64,000 nt of DNA, from positions 558,001 to 622,000 of the forward strand of contig NZ_AP023247.1 of assembly GCF_016756535.1 (NCBI RefSeq), read 5' to 3'. Within the stretch, counting starts at the first letter, position 1. Every line of letters begins with the position of its first letter. The notes beneath the pieces are model-generated. The model did not search any database. It saw nothing but the letters and a program-made list of their open reading frames with translations, and was not told the DNA's origin. Positions 43,320 to 54,691 of this stretch are shown one piece after another. The position numbers and the translations under genes are program-made. The DNA is from Mesorhizobium sp. 131-2-1 (lineage in GTDB: Bacteria > Pseudomonadota > Alphaproteobacteria > Rhizobiales > Rhizobiaceae).

Positions 43320-44155
43320 AGGTCTCGATCATCCTGGCGTCCTACGACAGCGGCCACTATCACGGCGGCTGCGGCCAGGGTCCGGACGCGCTGATGGCCG
43401 GTGGCCTTGCCGAGGCGCTCAAGCTGGCCGGCCATGACATCGACGTGCACGACATCGGCAGGGTAAGCGACGACGAGCGGGCACGGGAGATCGCTACCGG
43501 CTTCGCCGTCTGCAACGCCGTTTCCGGCGAGGTTCGCATCGCGCTCGACAACGAACGGTTCCCCATCGTGCTCGCCGGCAATTGCCTGACCAGCGCCGGC
43601 GCGGTGGCGGGCGAAGGCGCCGACGCCATCATCTGGGCCGACCAGCATGGCGATATCAACACGCCGGACACCTCGACATCCGGATTTCTCGACGGCATGG
43701 CGCTGGCGACGGTGCTCGGCCTTTGCTGGCGGCCGATGACGGCGCAAATTCCCGGCTTCAAGGCGATTGATCCGGCCCGCTCGGTGCTCGTCAATGCACG
43801 CGACCTCGACGTTGCGGAAAGCGAGCAGCTGGAAAAACTCCCGGTCATCCGGGCCGAATGCCCGGACTGGGCCGGCGCGGCGGAGAGACTGAAGGCGGCC
43901 GGCGCCGGACGGGTCCATATGCACATCGACCTCGACGTTCACGACCCGGAGGAATTGCAGGCCAACCGCTTCGCCACGCCCGACGGTCCGGGACCCAAGC
44001 AGGTGCGGCAGGCGATGTGCGGCATGGTCGGCGCACTGCCCATCGCCGGCCTCACCATCTCGGCCTATGATCCGGCCTTCGATGCCAAGGGCGAGGTGCC
44101 GCCGCTGGTCGGCGAATTGCTGGTCGAGCTGCTCGCGACGATGGAGAGAAGCTGA
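43316..44155 (+). CDS. arginase-family (ureohydrolase-like) protein in the his operon
   Basis: The 279-residue protein has the ureohydrolase metal motifs DQHGD (109-113) and HIDLDVHDP (about 202-210). However, the first motif is AGNC (87-90) where arginase and agmatinase have GGDH, replacing the first Mn-binding His by Cys. Related divergent family members exist, so hydrolysis of a guanidino compound is uncertain. The start is TTG at 43316 with GGAGG upstream, overlapping the hisA stop, and its own stop overlaps the hisF ATG, so it is translated with hisA and hisF. Confidence 0.75.
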   Translation: MKVSIILASYDSGHYHGGCGQGPDALMAGGLAEALKLAGHDIDVHDIGRVSDDERAREIATGFAVCNAVSGEVRIALDNERFPIVLAGNCLTSAGAVAGEGADAIIWADQHGDINTPDTSTSGFLDGMALATVLGLCWRPMTAQIPGFKAIDPARSVLVNARDLDVAESEQLEKLPVIRAECPDWAGAAERLKAAGAGRVHMHIDLDVHDPEELQANRFATPDGPGPKQVRQAMCGMVGALPIAGLTISAYDPAFDAKGEVPPLVGELLVELLATMERS

Positions 44156-44946
44156 TGCTGAAGGCCCGCGTCATTCCTTGCCTCGACGTCAAGAACGGTC
44201 GTGTCGTCAAGGGCGTCAACTTCGTCGACCTCGTCGATGCCGGCGATCCGGTCGAGGCGGCCAAGGCCTATGACGCGGCCGGCGCCGACGAGCTCTGCTT
44301 CCTCGACATCACCGCTTCATCAGACAACCGCGAGACGATCTTCGACGTCGTCGCCCGCACGGCGGAGCAGTGCTTCATGCCGCTCACCGTCGGCGGCGGC
44401 GTGCGTCAGGTGGCGGACATCAGGAAGCTGCTGCTGGCCGGCGCCGACAAGGTGTCGATCAACACCGCGGCGGTGAAGAACCCGGATTTCGTCGCCGAGG
44501 CGGCCGACAAGTTCGGCAACCAGTGCATCGTCGTCGCCATCGACGCCAAGAAGGTGTCGTCCGCCGGCGAGGTAGACCGCTGGGAGATCTTCACCCATGG
44601 CGGGCGCGAGAAGACCGGCATCGACGCCGTCGAGTTCGCGCGAAAGATGGTCGATCGCGGCGCCGGTGAGATCCTTCTGACATCGATGGACCGCGACGGC
44701 ACCAAGGCAGGCTACGACATCGCTTTGACACGCGCGATCGCCGACGCGGTGCGCGCGCCGGTCATCGCCTCCGGCGGCGTCGGTACGCTCGACCACCTGG
44801 TGGAAGGTATCCGCGACGGCCATGCGGGCGCCGTGCTTGCCGCCTCGATCTTCCATTTCGGCACGTATACAATTGCCGAAGCCAAGGCGCATATGGCCAG
44901 GGCCGGGTTGCCGATGCGGCTGGACTCGCCGGTTCAACGGGCTTAA
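44155..44946 (+). CDS. hisF: imidazole glycerol phosphate synthase cyclase subunit (HisF)
   Basis: The 263-residue barrel has the catalytic Asp in [14 protein letters not shown] (Asp about 11) and the second in [13 protein letters not shown], with phosphate loops GGGVRQ and SGGVGT. It joins HisH to make imidazole glycerol phosphate and AICAR. The ATG at 44155 overlaps the upstream stop by one base. Confidence 0.97.
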   Translation: MLKARVIPCLDVKNGRVVKGVNFVDLVDAGDPVEAAKAYDAAGADELCFLDITASSDNRETIFDVVARTAEQCFMPLTVGGGVRQVADIRKLLLAGADKVSINTAAVKNPDFVAEAADKFGNQCIVVAIDAKKVSSAGEVDRWEIFTHGGREKTGIDAVEFARKMVDRGAGEILLTSMDRDGTKAGYDIALTRAIADAVRAPVIASGGVGTLDHLVEGIRDGHAGAVLAASIFHFGTYTIAEAKAHMARAGLPMRLDSPVQRA

Positions 44947-44955
44947 ACGGCGAAA

Positions 44956-45279
44956 ATGACTGAGTTTTCGCTGTCCGACCTGGAAAGAACCATTAAGGAG
45001 CGCGCCCATTCCGGCGATCCGGACTCGTGGACGGCGAAGCTGTTTGCCAAGGGCATCGACAAGGCGGCGCAGAAGCTCGGCGAGGAAGCCGTCGAGACGG
45101 TGATCGCCGCCGTCCGCGGCGACAGGCAGAGCCTCGTTTCGGAAAGCGCCGATCTTATGTATCATTGGCTGGTCGTTCTCGGCATCGCCGGCGTGCCGCT
45201 GGACGAGGTGCTGAAGGAACTCGAGGGCCGCACCGGCCGCTCGGGCGTTGCCGAAAAGGCGTCGCGGCCGAAGGGCTGA
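44956..45279 (+). CDS. hisE: phosphoribosyl-ATP pyrophosphatase (HisE)
   Basis: The 107-residue all-alpha protein has [13 protein letters not shown] and the [14 protein letters not shown] block of the HisE/MazG fold. It catalyses the second step of histidine synthesis as a separate protein, whereas in enterics it is fused to HisI. It is the last his gene here; a palindromic repeat separates it from coaA. Confidence 0.93.
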   Translation: MTEFSLSDLERTIKERAHSGDPDSWTAKLFAKGIDKAAQKLGEEAVETVIAAVRGDRQSLVSESADLMYHWLVVLGIAGVPLDEVLKELEGRTGRSGVAEKASRPKG

Positions 45280-45293
45280 CCGGAGAGACGGAT

Positions 45294-45344
45294 AGAGCAT
45301 GATGTCGCCCGAAAACCGCTTCACACTTTTCGGCGTCATGCTCT
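45294..45344. repeat. small palindromic element between hisE and coaA
   Basis: AGAGCATGA (45294-45302) pairs perfectly with TCATGCTCT (45336-45344), and inner CCGAAAA pairs with TTTTCGG around the core CCGCTTCACAC. This is the best-preserved copy of the family in the window. It may mark the end of the his transcript. Confidence 0.7.
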
Positions 45345-45362
45345 AGGAGGGCAGGAAACTCG

Positions 45363-46322
45363 ATGGATCAGCTTGCTCCTACCGAGAAATACTCCCCCTA
45401 TCGTTTCTTCTCGGCCGAGCAATGGTCACGGTTCCGCGCCGACACCCCGCTGACGCTGACCGAGGACGAGATCAACCGCCTGCGGTCGCTGAACGACCCG
45501 GTCGACCTCGAAGAGGTCAAGCGCATCTATCTGTCGCTTTCCCGCCTGCTTTCGGCGCATGTCGAGGCAAGCCAGCTCCTATTCCGGCAGCGCCAGGCCT
45601 TCTTCAACGCGCAGGACGTGGTCAAGACGCCGTTCATCATCGGCATCGCCGGCTCGGTCGCGGTCGGCAAATCGACCACGGCGCGCGTCTTGAAGGAATT
45701 GCTGGCGCGCTGGCCGTCGAGCCCGAAGGTCGATCTCATCACAACCGACGGCTTCCTTCTGCCGAACGAGATCCTGCGGCGCGACAATCTGATGGAGCGC
45801 AAGGGCTTTCCAGACAGCTACGATGTCGGCGCGCTGCTCAGGTTCCTGTCGGGCATCAAATCGGCGCAGCGCAATGTCCGCGCACCGGTCTATTCCCACC
45901 TGACCTATGACGTCATCCCCGGCGAGTTCGTCACCATCGACCGGCCGGACATATTGATCTTCGAAGGCATCAACGTGCTGCAGCCGGGCAAATTGCCGAA
46001 GGACGGCAAGATCGTGCCTTTCCTGTCGGACTTCTTCGACTTCGCCATCTATATCGATGCCGACGAGGAGCTGATCCATCAGTGGTACATCCAGCGCTTC
46101 ATGCGGCTGCGCGAAACCGCCTTCCGCAATCCGGACTCCTTCTTCCACCGCTATTCGCAGCTGTCGGAGGACGCCGCGCGCGCCATCGCCGAAGGCCTGT
46201 GGACCAACATCAACCTGAAGAACCTGCGCGAGAACATCCTGCCGACGCGGGCGCGGGCCGATCTGATCCTGCGCAAGGGCGCCAACCACCTGGTCGAGGA
46301 AGTGGCGCTGCGGAAGCTGTGA
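45363..46322 (+). CDS. coaA: type I pantothenate kinase (CoaA)
   Basis: The 319-residue kinase has the P-loop GSVAVGKST (residues 97-105), [11 protein letters not shown] with a catalytic Asp, RKGFPDSYD and the substrate region [10 protein letters not shown]. It phosphorylates pantothenate, the first step to coenzyme A. The ATG at 45363 is 9 residues before a conserved SPYRFF block. It is in line with the his cluster but separated by a palindromic repeat. Confidence 0.95.
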   Translation: MDQLAPTEKYSPYRFFSAEQWSRFRADTPLTLTEDEINRLRSLNDPVDLEEVKRIYLSLSRLLSAHVEASQLLFRQRQAFFNAQDVVKTPFIIGIAGSVAVGKSTTARVLKELLARWPSSPKVDLITTDGFLLPNEILRRDNLMERKGFPDSYDVGALLRFLSGIKSAQRNVRAPVYSHLTYDVIPGEFVTIDRPDILIFEGINVLQPGKLPKDGKIVPFLSDFFDFAIYIDADEELIHQWYIQRFMRLRETAFRNPDSFFHRYSQLSEDAARAIAEGLWTNINLKNLRENILPTRARADLILRKGANHLVEEVALRKL

Positions 46323-46372
46323 TCCGCCTCGCTGCGAGCGTGCTCGCCGTTCTTCTTGCCAGGCTCCGAAAG

Positions 46373-47488
46373 TCAGGCGGGTTCCAGAGGATCTTTCGAC
46401 CGGCTCTCCAGGAAGCGTGGTCGTTTCACCTGTATTGACTTTCCGCAGGCCCACCAGATGGCGAGCGCCGCCGGAATGGCGACGATTCCATCCACCGCGT
46501 AGTGCCACCCGAGGTGGATCGAGCCGAAAAAGATCAAGGCGCCGAAGGCCAGCATGACATGACCGAACCTGCGATCGATGGAGTATGCAACGACCACAAA
46601 CAGCGCCGCCTGCGCGTTGTGCATGCTGGGCATGGCCGAAATGCCGCCGGGCAGGTCGACCTGGCCGGTATAGACCTGCCAGAGGAAATCCCTGGTCAGG
46701 TTTGACGACAGCGGATAGCTGGCGGCGACGTCGTCAAGGTAGCTCATGAGATCGGCATAGGGCGAGGCTGTTCCCGGCACGACGTCAGCGAAGTAGCAGG
46801 GCCCGGCCGAGGAAAAGATGGTCGCCATGACCAGGCCGATCAGGATCCAGGAGGCGACGGTCGCCCGCCAGTAGCGGACGCGGACCGCTTCCGGGACCCG
46901 CGGGCTGGCGAGCAGGCCCGCCCAGAACAGGAAGACCATCGGCACCCACAAGGTATACGTAACGTCGAACACAAGGGTGATCCACGGCATGCCGACCATC
47001 GGCTGGAGGATTTGCCAAGGTTGATAGCCGCCCAGGAGAGCGGAATCCCAGCGGGCGAAGGTTTCGTCCCACTGGAAGGGAGCGACAACCGGGATCATCG
47101 TCTTGTTGTAGAGGAAGGCCCCCATGAAGAGGGCCAGTATGGCGCTGCCGTAGAGATAGCGCGCAAGCATGCTCGACAGGAGCAAGGCTTTCAGGTTCGC
47201 CACCGCGAAGCTGACCGGGGACTGGTGGCGAGCCTGCAGGAGCGCACGTAAACAAACCCAAGCGACTATGGCCGAACTCAACATCAGAAAGGATTGCCAG
47301 AGGCGGCTGCCATACTCCAGGACATGCTGCAGGATTGAATCACCCCTGATCGTCGCGATCAGCAGAGTGACAAGGACGAATAGGACGATCGTCCCATAGA
47401 GCGCCGCATTGCGGCGTTTCTCTTGCCAGAGCCACACCGGAAACCGGGCTGTCCGCAAGAAATGCTGCCCTATTTCGGTAGAAGACAT
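46373..47488 (-). CDS. PAP2-superfamily membrane protein (Aur1/inositolphosphotransferase-like)
   Basis: The 371-residue multi-pass membrane protein has AMPSMHNAQAAL and IHLGWHYAVDGI in the C-terminal third, the conserved catalytic histidines and aspartate of PAP2 phosphotransferases. About eight hydrophobic segments are seen. Similarity in layout to Aur1/Ipt1-type PAP2_3 proteins suggests a lipid phosphotransferase or phosphatase. A second family member lies directly upstream in the same orientation. The substrate is unknown. Confidence 0.75.
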   Translation of the reverse strand: MSSTEIGQHFLRTARFPVWLWQEKRRNAALYGTIVLFVLVTLLIATIRGDSILQHVLEYGSRLWQSFLMLSSAIVAWVCLRALLQARHQSPVSFAVANLKALLLSSMLARYLYGSAILALFMGAFLYNKTMIPVVAPFQWDETFARWDSALLGGYQPWQILQPMVGMPWITLVFDVTYTLWVPMVFLFWAGLLASPRVPEAVRVRYWRATVASWILIGLVMATIFSSAGPCYFADVVPGTASPYADLMSYLDDVAASYPLSSNLTRDFLWQVYTGQVDLPGGISAMPSMHNAQAALFVVVAYSIDRRFGHVMLAFGALIFFGSIHLGWHYAVDGIVAIPAALAIWWACGKSIQVKRPRFLESRSKDPLEPA

Positions 47489-47737
47489 GGAGAGGACGGG
47501 ACCTCGAGAAATTGTTGGCCTCGGTATGACATGGTGTCTTTTAAAGAATAGTAAGTTCGAAAGTGAAAATGCCGGCTCCAGCTATGGCCGCGCTTGTTCA
47601 GAAGCTTCTAATTTTATGTATCTGCAAAGTGAGGAACTATCCTCGCCACCATCCCGAGGGGAGTCATCTTGGCCTCTTGCGGATAGACGGCCGAAACCTT
47701 TCGCCATGGCTGGCCGCGGCGGCACGTCTCGCAAGCG

Positions 47738-48862
47738 TCAAGAAGCGGTGACGACCGCCTCGGGCCGATTGACGGTGGCGGTCTGCATATCCGGCGCCGG
47801 CCGGGGATCGGCGGGGATCAGTTTGCGCGCAACGGCATAGACGACGAGCGTGACGGCGGCGCTGACATAGCCGTCGATCGCATAGTGCCAGGCCAGATAA
47901 ACCGAGCTGACCGCGACAAAGGCGACATAGAGGAGCGCCAGCGCACCAAGACGGCGGTCGTACTCGCGCAGGAACAGCGCGTTGAGCATTGCCAGGCCGA
48001 CATGCACGCTGGGAAACGCCGATATGCCCGAAGCGAAGCCCGCCTGCCTGGCCTCGTGCAGCGACCATAGATACTGCTGATAGGTAACAGCGGAATTGCG
48101 CGATACAGCGCCATGGGCCAGGAACGCCAGCTGTTCGCCGAACCGGGCCACGTCGCCCGTCACCGCGCCGTAAAATGCCGGACCAGCGGACAGGAACAGG
48201 GCGGCCAGCACGTTGCCGACGATGATCCAGACCGCCATGAAGCAGGCCAGATAGCGCGTTCGAACCGATGCCGCCATGGGTGACGTCGCGACAAAGAACA
48301 GGGCGCCGAAATTCAGCAGGAACCAGAAAACGTTGTAATTCCATTCGACGACGGCGCGAACCAGATCATTTTCGGCCACCGCGTAAAGCCAGCGCCACGG
48401 ATCGGTGCCAAAATGCAGGAAAGCGTCGATGTTGGCTTGCGCCACGTCGAATGGAAAACCCCCCTGCCAGATTGGCATGCCGTTTTTCACCGAGGTGAAT
48501 GTGCCCTGGAAGATCATGAGCGCCATGAGGAGGCACAGGCCCGAGAACGAATACGCCAACCGCGATGTGGAAAAGATCCGTCTTGCCGCAAGGCGACGCC
48601 GGGAATCAAAGCGACGCACAATCACAAGGAAGTCGATAAGGATGGCAAAAGTGGGCAATATCAGGCAGTTCAGAAAGGTCCATCGCCCGAAATATATCGA
48701 GTATGCCTCCAGGTCGGCGGCGCCGATCGCGTTGAGAAACACCAAGCCGGCCAAAGTATAGATCACTATGCACAGATAGAGGGCCGAATCCCTGCGAACG
48801 ACTGGGGCCGCCGCCCTCAATATCATCGGCAACTTATAGAAGGCCAAACTGATATCTTTCAT
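47738..48862 (-). CDS. PAP2-superfamily membrane protein, paralogue of the downstream gene
   Basis: The 374-residue membrane protein shows the PAP2 motifs AFPSVHVGLAML and VYLAWHYAIDGYV near the C-terminus, preceded by LSAGPAFYG equivalent to SSAGPCYFA of the downstream paralogue. The order of motifs and number of helices match, but sequence identity is modest, so the duplication is old or the two were acquired independently. A 249-bp AT-richer gap separates them. Confidence 0.75.
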   Translation of the reverse strand: MKDISLAFYKLPMILRAAAPVVRRDSALYLCIVIYTLAGLVFLNAIGAADLEAYSIYFGRWTFLNCLILPTFAILIDFLVIVRRFDSRRRLAARRIFSTSRLAYSFSGLCLLMALMIFQGTFTSVKNGMPIWQGGFPFDVAQANIDAFLHFGTDPWRWLYAVAENDLVRAVVEWNYNVFWFLLNFGALFFVATSPMAASVRTRYLACFMAVWIIVGNVLAALFLSAGPAFYGAVTGDVARFGEQLAFLAHGAVSRNSAVTYQQYLWSLHEARQAGFASGISAFPSVHVGLAMLNALFLREYDRRLGALALLYVAFVAVSSVYLAWHYAIDGYVSAAVTLVVYAVARKLIPADPRPAPDMQTATVNRPEAVVTAS

Positions 48863-48920
48863 CGTCCCGACCCCGACGGCAATGCCTTGGCGTCTGTACG
48901 AGAAAAATCTGTAGAATCGG

Positions 48921-49541
48921 TTAGCACGCGGGCATCGTCACTCGCCGCAACGTCAGATTGATGCGGCCGCCATTCTTCAGCAGGGCCGAGGTCGACGGGT
49001 AAATGCGGTCGACGCCGTGGAAGCAGAGGCGGCCCTCGCCGCCGAGCACGACGACGTCGCCGCTTTTCAGCCGAAATGACTTGGTGCCGCCATCGCGCGT
49101 CGTCTGGCCGACCCGGAACAGGCAATCGTCGCCCAGCGACACCGAGACGACGGGTGCGGAAAAGTCCTGCTCGTCGCGGTCCTGGTGCAGGCCCATCTTG
49201 GCCTCGCTCGAATAGAAATTGACCAGGCAGGCTTCCGGCGGATGCGGATAGGCCGCCACCTCCCGCCACAATTGCAGCAGCGCATCGGGGATCGGCGGCC
49301 AGGGCAAGCCGGACGCGGGGTGGGTCGGCTGGTAGCGATAGCCGTGCTCCCTGTCGGTGACCCAGCCGAGCGGGCCGCAATTGGTCATGCGCACGCTCAT
49401 CTCCTTGCCGGTGCGCGGCATGGCCGGCACGAACAGCGGAGCGGCGTGCACGACTTTCCTGATCTCTTCGACCAGCGCCTCCTGCACAGGGCGAGGCAGA
49501 TAGCCCGGCATATGGCGCACGCCGTTGGGCAGAACGAGCAT
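48921..49541 (-). CDS. alkB: alkylated DNA repair dioxygenase (AlkB)
   Basis: The 206-residue protein has the Fe(II)/2-oxoglutarate ligands H119-Q-D121 and H175, and the 2-oxoglutarate-binding Arg in RINLTLRR (about 193-200), with LVNFYSSEAKMGLHQDRDE typical of AlkB. It oxidatively removes methyl groups from 1-methyladenine and 3-methylcytosine in DNA. The ATG at 49541 is used; upstream in-frame codons to 49586 add residues not typical of AlkB. Confidence 0.88.
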   Translation of the reverse strand: MLVLPNGVRHMPGYLPRPVQEALVEEIRKVVHAAPLFVPAMPRTGKEMSVRMTNCGPLGWVTDREHGYRYQPTHPASGLPWPPIPDALLQLWREVAAYPHPPEACLVNFYSSEAKMGLHQDRDEQDFSAPVVSVSLGDDCLFRVGQTTRDGGTKSFRLKSGDVVVLGGEGRLCFHGVDRIYPSTSALLKNGGRINLTLRRVTMPAC

Positions 49542-49641
49542 GGGATTTCCGTTCGATCCGGTTAACGCGCCCGAGCATGCCATCAATGGGGAAAGACGGC
49601 GACCCGAAAGCGGCTATCGCGGTTTCCGCGCCGGCTCGACC

Positions 49642-50091
49642 TCAGTCGTTGTCCACCCGGCCGCGCAGCTTCTTCACAGTGGAACGCCCGGCTTTGGTCT
49701 TGAGGCGCCGCTCGACGGCGCCTTTCGAGGGCCTGGTCTTCTTGCGCGGCGGCGGCGGCGGCTCGGCCGCCTTGGCGACAAGCGCCGTCAGCCGCGCCCG
49801 CGCATCGGCACGGTTCTGCTCCTGGGTGCGGAAGCGGCCGGCTTCGATGACGACGACGCCGTCCTTGGTGGCGCGCTGGCCGGCGAGCTTGATGGTGCGT
49901 TCGCGCACGCGCTCGGACAGGCCGGCCGCATTCGCCGCGTCGAAACGCAACTGCACGGCGGTGGCCACCTTGTTGACGTTCTGGCCGCCCGGGCCCGAGG
50001 AGCGGATGAAGTCCTCGTGCAGGTCACCGGGATGGATAACGGCTTCGCCGGTTATGAAGATGTCGTCGTCGCTTGCCATGCGCGCAGTCAT
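49642..50091 (-). CDS. arfB: ribosome-rescue peptidyl-tRNA hydrolase (ArfB/YaeJ)
   Basis: The 149-residue protein has the GGQ motif in SSGPGGQNVNK (about residues 31-41) and a basic C-terminal tail rich in Lys/Arg (KKTRPSKGAVERRLKTKAGR) that enters the empty mRNA channel. Together these identify ArfB rather than a full-length release factor. It hydrolyses peptidyl-tRNA on stalled ribosomes. The ATG at 50091 is chosen; 50079 is possible. It follows a terminator of the upstream pckA gene. Confidence 0.87.
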   Translation of the reverse strand: MTARMASDDDIFITGEAVIHPGDLHEDFIRSSGPGGQNVNKVATAVQLRFDAANAAGLSERVRERTIKLAGQRATKDGVVVIEAGRFRTQEQNRADARARLTALVAKAAEPPPPPRKKTRPSKGAVERRLKTKAGRSTVKKLRGRVDND

Positions 50092-50106
50092 GACGCGGCG
50101 ACGCAA

Positions 50107-50138
50107 AAAAGAAAAGGCCCGGCCGAAGCCGGGCCTTT
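50107..50138 (-). terminator. intrinsic terminator of pckA
   Basis: AAAGGCCCGGC (50113-50123) and GCCGGGCCTTT (50128-50138) form an 11-bp perfect stem with a CGAA (minus strand TTCG) tetraloop. It is followed on the minus strand by TTTTCTTTTTT. It lies 22 bases after the pckA stop. Confidence 0.85.
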
Positions 50139-50160
50139 GACGGCGGCAATGTGCCCGACG

Positions 50161-51771
<1,611 letters not shown>

Positions 51772-52094
51772 CAAATGCTCCTCTCTGGATTTGCCGCGTC
51801 TGACCGGTGGATTTCCGGCGTCCGGGAAGGGACTGAGAGGCTCAGAACCAGAAAAGGCGAATGATATCAAATCATTAATCGATTTAAAAAATTTGAAAGT
51901 TGTTTAAATCGTTTATATGTGCAAAAAATCACGGTGGTTGCCCAAAGGATTGGCAATCATTGTTCGTCCAATCCGCGTAGGGGTGTGAATGTGGCCGCCG
52001 GCACGCTGTGCGTGACACTGCGCGAAGCCTATGCCACATTTTGTACCTAATTTGTCCTGCACAAGCCCCTTCTCGACGAAAGAAGGGACAGCTC
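51772..52094. promoter_or_regulatory. divergent pckA / chvI promoter region
   Basis: This 323-bp region is unusually AT-rich from about 51855 to 51930. It holds a 9-bp inverted repeat CGATTTAAA (51880-51888) / TTTAAATCG (51903-51911). The first arm is part of TTAATCGATTTAA, a near-palindrome of the LacI/GalR type. In S. meliloti pckA is controlled by the LacI-family PckR; assigning these sites to a PckR homologue is inference. The chvI-proximal part (51950-52080) shows nothing else recognisable. Confidence 0.5.
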
Positions 52095-52814
52095 ATGAGG
52101 GAGCCACTTGAAATGGCAACAATCGCGCTTGTCGACGACGACCGCAACATTCTGACGTCGGTGTCGATCGCCCTCGAGTCCGAGGGCTATCGCGTCGAAA
52201 CCTACACGGATGGTGCGTCTGCGCTGGAAGGCCTGGCGGCGCGGCCGCCGAATCTCGCTATCCTCGACATCAAGATGCCGCGCATGGACGGCATGGAGCT
52301 CTTGCGCCGGATGCGCCAGAAATCCGACCTGCCGGTGATCTTCCTAACCTCGAAGGACGACGAGATCGACGAGCTTTTCGGCCTCAAGATGGGCGCCGAC
52401 GACTTCATCCGCAAACCGTTCTCGCAGCGCCTGCTGGTCGAGCGGGTGCGCGCGGTGCTGCGCCGCACCAGCGCCCGCGAGGCGGCGGCCAAGCAGCCCA
52501 GCCAGCAGGCGCGCTCGCTGGAGCGCGGCCAGCTGGTCATGGACCAGGAGCGGCATACCTGCACCTGGAAGGGCGAGCCGGTGACGCTGACGGTCACCGA
52601 ATTCCTGATCCTGCATTCGCTTGCGCAGCGCCCCGGCGTGGTAAAAAGCCGTGATGCGCTGATGGATTCGGCCTATGATGAGCAGGTCTATGTCGACGAC
52701 CGTACCATCGACAGCCACATCAAGCGGCTGCGCAAGAAGTTCAAGGCCGTCGACGACGACTTCGAGATGATCGAAACCCTTTACGGAGTCGGATACCGGT
52801 TCCGCGAAGCGTAA
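52095..52814 (+). CDS. chvI: two-component response regulator ChvI
   Basis: The 239-residue OmpR-family regulator has a receiver domain (phospho-acceptor Asp58 in [13 protein letters not shown], acidic pocket DDD near 14-16, Lys in RKPFS) and a C-terminal winged helix ending YGVGYRF. It closely matches rhizobial ChvI. The ATG at 52095 follows AAGGGA; an ATG six codons later is equally usable. It acts with ChvG in acid and envelope stress and in host association. A palindromic repeat separates it from chvG. Confidence 0.95.
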   Translation: MREPLEMATIALVDDDRNILTSVSIALESEGYRVETYTDGASALEGLAARPPNLAILDIKMPRMDGMELLRRMRQKSDLPVIFLTSKDDEIDELFGLKMGADDFIRKPFSQRLLVERVRAVLRRTSAREAAAKQPSQQARSLERGQLVMDQERHTCTWKGEPVTLTVTEFLILHSLAQRPGVVKSRDALMDSAYDEQVYVDDRTIDSHIKRLRKKFKAVDDDFEMIETLYGVGYRFREA

Positions 52815-52819
52815 GTTGA

Positions 52820-52865
52820 TGCATGCCGCCCAAAAGTGTACGGCGGTTTTGGTCAACGACATGCA
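52820..52865. repeat. small palindromic element between chvI and chvG
   Basis: TGCATG (52820-52825) pairs with CATGCA (52860-52865) and the inner CCAAAA... / ...TTTTGG arms pair around the core AGTGTACGGCGG, the reverse orientation of the other copies. It falls within the chvIG transcript. Confidence 0.6.
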
Positions 52866-52892
52866 CAGGAACAGGCCGGGAGCTGCTATTCG

Positions 52893-54677
52893 ATGGCAGT
52901 CGACGTAGAGCGGAACAGAAGGGCGGGCACCGTCAGGCGGCCGTCCAGGATGCTGCCGGCATTCCTGTCTAGGATCACGGTGCCGATGCGCCGCTTCCTC
53001 GGCCATCACATCTTTTCCAGCCTGACCCGGCGCATCCTGTTCCTCAACCTTGCCGGCCTGGCGGTGCTGGTCACCGGCATCCTCTACCTCAACACATTCC
53101 GCGACGGGCTGATCGACGCCCGCGTCGAAAGCCTGATGACGCAGGGCGAGATCATCGCCGGCGCAATCGCTGCGTCGGCGACGGTGGAGACCGATTCGAT
53201 CAGCATCGATCCGGAAAAGCTGCTCGAGCTGCAGGCGGGCGAGAGCCTTGGCCCCGGCTCCGACCAGCTCGACAACCTCGATTTCCCGATCAATCCCGAA
53301 CGCGTCGCCCCGGTGCTGCGGCGACTGATCTCGCCGACGCGCACACGCGCCCGCATCTACGACCGCGACGCCAATCTGCTGCTCGATTCGCGCCATCTCT
53401 ATTCGCGCGGCCAGATCCTGCGCTACGACCTGCCGCCGGTCGACGAGGAAGCGCCCGACCTCCTGGAGCGCATCCAGAAATTCGTCTTCGACTTTTTCCG
53501 CAACAAGGACCTGCCGGTCTATCACGAACAGCCGGGCGGCAACGGCGCGGCGTTTCCGGAAGTGGTCAAGGCGCTGACCGGCAGCCCCTCGACCATCGTG
53601 CGCGTAAGCGAGCAGGGCGAGCAGATCGTCTCCGTCGCGGTGCCGATCCAGCGTTTCCGCGCCGTGCTCGGCGTGCTGATGCTGTCGACCGAAGGCGGCG
53701 ACATCGACAAGATCGTCGCCGCCGAGCGCAAGGCGATCCTGCGCGTCTTCGGCATCGCCGCGCTTGTCACCGCCATCCTGTCGATGCTGCTCGCCTCGAC
53801 CATCGCCAATCCACTGCGCCGGCTTTCCGCCGCCGCGGTCAGGGTGCGGCGTGGGGTGAAGAACCGCGAGGAGATCCCCGATTTCTCCGACCGCCAGGAC
53901 GAGATCGGCAACCTGTCGATCGCTGTCCGCGACATGACCAACGCGCTCTATGCCCGGATCGAGGCGATCGAAAGCTTCGCCGCCGACGTCTCGCATGAGC
54001 TGAAGAACCCGCTGACGTCGCTGCGCAGCGCCGTGGAGACGCTGCCCTTGGCGAAGAACGAGAATTCGCGCGCGCGGCTGATGGAGATCATCCAGCACGA
54101 TGTCCGCCGCCTCGATCGGCTGATCACCGATATTTCCGACGCGTCGCGCCTCGACGCCGAGCTGGCGCGCGAGGATGCGGGAACGGTCGACCTGAAGACC
54201 TTCGTCACCGACCTCATCGCGGTTTCGCGCGAAACGACGCGCAACAAGAAGGCGGTCGAGATCGAGCTCAAGGTGGCCAAGCTGCCGCAAGGCGTCAAAG
54301 GCTATTTCGTCGTCGGCCATGACCTGAGGATTGGCCAGGTGATCACCAACCTGATCGAGAATGCCCGCTCCTTCGTTCCCGACGAGCATGGCCACATCAC
54401 CGTCTCGCTGGCGCGCGCCGGCAAGCTCAACATCGTCACCGTCGACGACAACGGGCCGGGCATCCGGGCCGACAACATCGACCGCATCTTCGAGCGCTTC
54501 TACACCGACCGGCCGGCCGGCGAGGCTTTCGGCCAGAATTCGGGGCTTGGCCTGTCCATCAGCCGCCAGATCGTCGAGGCGCATGGCGGCACGCTGACGG
54601 CCGAGAACATTCCCGGCACCAAGCCCGGCGAGATCAAGGGCGCGCGCTTCGTGGTGACGCTGCCGGCCGAAGGTTGA
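52893..54677 (+). CDS. chvG: sensor histidine kinase ChvG
   Basis: The 594-residue sensor has two membrane helices (about residues 45-65 and 285-310) flanking a periplasmic domain, a HAMP region (NPLRRLSAAAVRVRRG), a dimerisation box with the phosphorylated His368 in DVSHELKNPL and a HATPase domain (NLIENARSF, DNGPGI, GLGLSISRQ). It matches rhizobial ChvG/ExoS. The ATG at 52893 has GGGAG upstream; an earlier in-frame start lies inside the palindromic repeat. Confidence 0.94.
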   Translation: MAVDVERNRRAGTVRRPSRMLPAFLSRITVPMRRFLGHHIFSSLTRRILFLNLAGLAVLVTGILYLNTFRDGLIDARVESLMTQGEIIAGAIAASATVETDSISIDPEKLLELQAGESLGPGSDQLDNLDFPINPERVAPVLRRLISPTRTRARIYDRDANLLLDSRHLYSRGQILRYDLPPVDEEAPDLLERIQKFVFDFFRNKDLPVYHEQPGGNGAAFPEVVKALTGSPSTIVRVSEQGEQIVSVAVPIQRFRAVLGVLMLSTEGGDIDKIVAAERKAILRVFGIAALVTAILSMLLASTIANPLRRLSAAAVRVRRGVKNREEIPDFSDRQDEIGNLSIAVRDMTNALYARIEAIESFAADVSHELKNPLTSLRSAVETLPLAKNENSRARLMEIIQHDVRRLDRLITDISDASRLDAELAREDAGTVDLKTFVTDLIAVSRETTRNKKAVEIELKVAKLPQGVKGYFVVGHDLRIGQVITNLIENARSFVPDEHGHITVSLARAGKLNIVTVDDNGPGIRADNIDRIFERFYTDRPAGEAFGQNSGLGLSISRQIVEAHGGTLTAENIPGTKPGEIKGARFVVTLPAEG

Positions 54678-54691
54678 TCGGCGACGTGGTC

